In this document: piece by piece, positions 63,301 through 64,000 of the stretch | Numbering within the stretch: position 1 is the stretch's first letter | Layout of the letters: each line of letters opens with the position of its first letter | Source: Aureimonas sp. SK2 | GTDB lineage: Bacteria > Pseudomonadota > Alphaproteobacteria > Rhizobiales > Rhizobiaceae | Direction: 5' to 3' | NCBI RefSeq assembly: GCF_029813115.1 | Contig: NZ_JAPZDS010000011.1 | Coordinates: 1 to 64,000, forward strand | DNA: 64,000 nucleotides | Notes under the pieces: generated by a model | Seen by the model: the letters and a program-made list of their open reading frames with translations, nothing else | Databases searched by the model: none | Told to the model about the DNA's origin: nothing | Position numbers and translations under genes: made by a program

Positions 63301-63882
63301 TCAGCCAGCGGACGGGATTTCCGCCGGCCGCCCCGTCGGCACGATCAGTCCCGACGCGCCGGCCAGGACGTCGTCGCGGAGCGTGAGCCCCAGAAGGCGG
63401 TGGCGTTCGAACGGGCCGGGCATCGACAGGCGAGCGGCCGCCTCGGCCGAGAAGCCGAAGCGCTCGTAATACGGGGCGTCGCCCACCAGCACGATGGCGC
63501 CGTGCCCGCGCCAGCGGCTTTCGGCGATCGCCCGGCGCATCAATGCCGATCCGATGCCGAGCCCCTCGCAGCGCGCGGAGACGGCGAGCGGCCCGAGCAG
63601 CAGCGCCGGCACATCCTCGCCCGCGCGCGTGCCGGCCGAGACGTTCCAGAGGCGCACGGTGCCCAGGAGCTCGCCCTGATCCGATTCGACCACCAGCGAC
63701 AGGCCTTCGGCGGGAAGGCGGTCGCGGCGGATCGCCTCCGACGACTTGCGGCGCCGGTTGGGACCCATGGCGGCGTCGAGCAGCGCCTCGCGCGCGGCCT
63801 CGTCCGAGGCGGTCTCGGCACGCAGCGCGAAGGCGGGCGGCAGAAAGGGGAGGTCGGCAAAGAGTTGCGAGCGCGCGAACAT
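63301..63882 (-). CDS. GNAT family N-acetyltransferase (YhbS-like)
   Basis: A 193-residue N-acetyltransferase resembling YhbS. The acetyl-CoA motif lies at about 90-115: LGPLAVSARCEGLGIGSALM (the Q/RxxGxG/A site). YYERFGFSAEAAARLSMPGP is the usual C-terminal part of this subfamily. The start ATG 63882 gives the MFARSQLF opening. The gene is single; the substrate is unknown. Between it and the window end (63883-64000) I see no gene. Confidence 0.86.
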   Translation of the reverse strand: MFARSQLFADLPFLPPAFALRAETASDEAAREALLDAAMGPNRRRKSSEAIRRDRLPAEGLSLVVESDQGELLGTVRLWNVSAGTRAGEDVPALLLGPLAVSARCEGLGIGSALMRRAIAESRWRGHGAIVLVGDAPYYERFGFSAEAAARLSMPGPFERHRLLGLTLRDDVLAGASGLIVPTGRPAEIPSAG

Positions 63883-64000
63883 CGGCGTTCATCCTCCGGG
63901 CATGGGGACGAGCGAGAGCGCGGCGCTCCGATGGAGGAGCGCCGGCGACGGGCCTCCCGGCACGCGGGCGCGCCGGGACGGATGTTCAGGATGGGACGGG

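Overview
The window is about 64 kb of GC-rich DNA with tightly packed genes, many 4-base ATGA or GTGA overlaps, and gene content typical of an alphaproteobacterium of the order Hyphomicrobiales (Rhizobiales). The evidence is a choline-binding ChoX next to choline-sulfatase, a ugpBAEC operon, an Inh-type protease inhibitor, a TIGR02594-type peptidase, an HWE-family kinase and a RirA-type iron box. The genus cannot be fixed from the sequence alone. No rRNA, tRNA or CRISPR array was found. The DNA looks chromosomal.

Left part, 1-10.4 kb. A decayed IS5-family transposase leads into a catabolic cluster: a GntR/FCD regulator, a small SnoaL-like protein on the other strand, a polar amino acid type ABC transporter (binding protein, permease, ATPase), a class V PLP enzyme and a dihydropyrimidinase/hydantoinase. 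A DUF2934 protein, a DUF922 lipoprotein-like protein and a glutathione-independent formaldehyde dehydrogenase follow. A 580-base spacer then carries two copies of a diverged repeat.

Accessory segment, 10.4-14.7 kb. An AT-rich patch carries a UDP-glucose 6-dehydrogenase and a NUDIX hydrolase. It ends exactly where a GH10 xylanase-like gene begins without its N-terminal part; that gene also has one missing base. An ExoY-like sugar transferase comes next. This looks like a rearranged exopolysaccharide locus.

Middle, 15.5-39 kb. In order: pntA-pntB; a PAS-GGDEF-EAL c-di-GMP protein; a MocR regulator divergent from an EamA exporter with a clear operator-like repeat set between them; dgkA, a DUF2256 protein, an SDR and a class II photolyase; a YehY/YehX/YehW-type osmoprotectant ABC cassette without a binding protein; a DCC/DUF4166 pair; a TonB-dependent siderophore receptor behind a perfect RirA-type box; rsmC and rsuA-like rRNA modification genes; and a two-gene RND efflux system.

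Right part, 39-64 kb. choX-betC for choline and choline-O-sulfate; ugpBAEC for glycerol-3-phosphate-type substrates; a tandem glycine riboswitch in front of a DadA-like D-amino acid dehydrogenase; a peptidoglycan-binding/CHAP-like protein; otsB-otsA for trehalose; eda; an esterase lipoprotein and a GNAT enzyme; an Inh inhibitor and an outer-membrane beta-barrel protein; a LacI regulator with a 2-hydroxyacid dehydrogenase; a MarR regulator divergent from a creatininase-family amidohydrolase; a CobW/COG0523 GTPase with a long histidine-rich loop plus a WD40 protein; a multi-PAS HWE histidine kinase; and a GNAT acetyltransferase.

Common themes are uptake of nitrogenous and compatible solutes (choline, betaine-type, trehalose, amino acids), envelope and signalling functions, and RNA structure as a control layer: the riboswitch, and strong hairpins directly after all three substrate-binding-protein genes.
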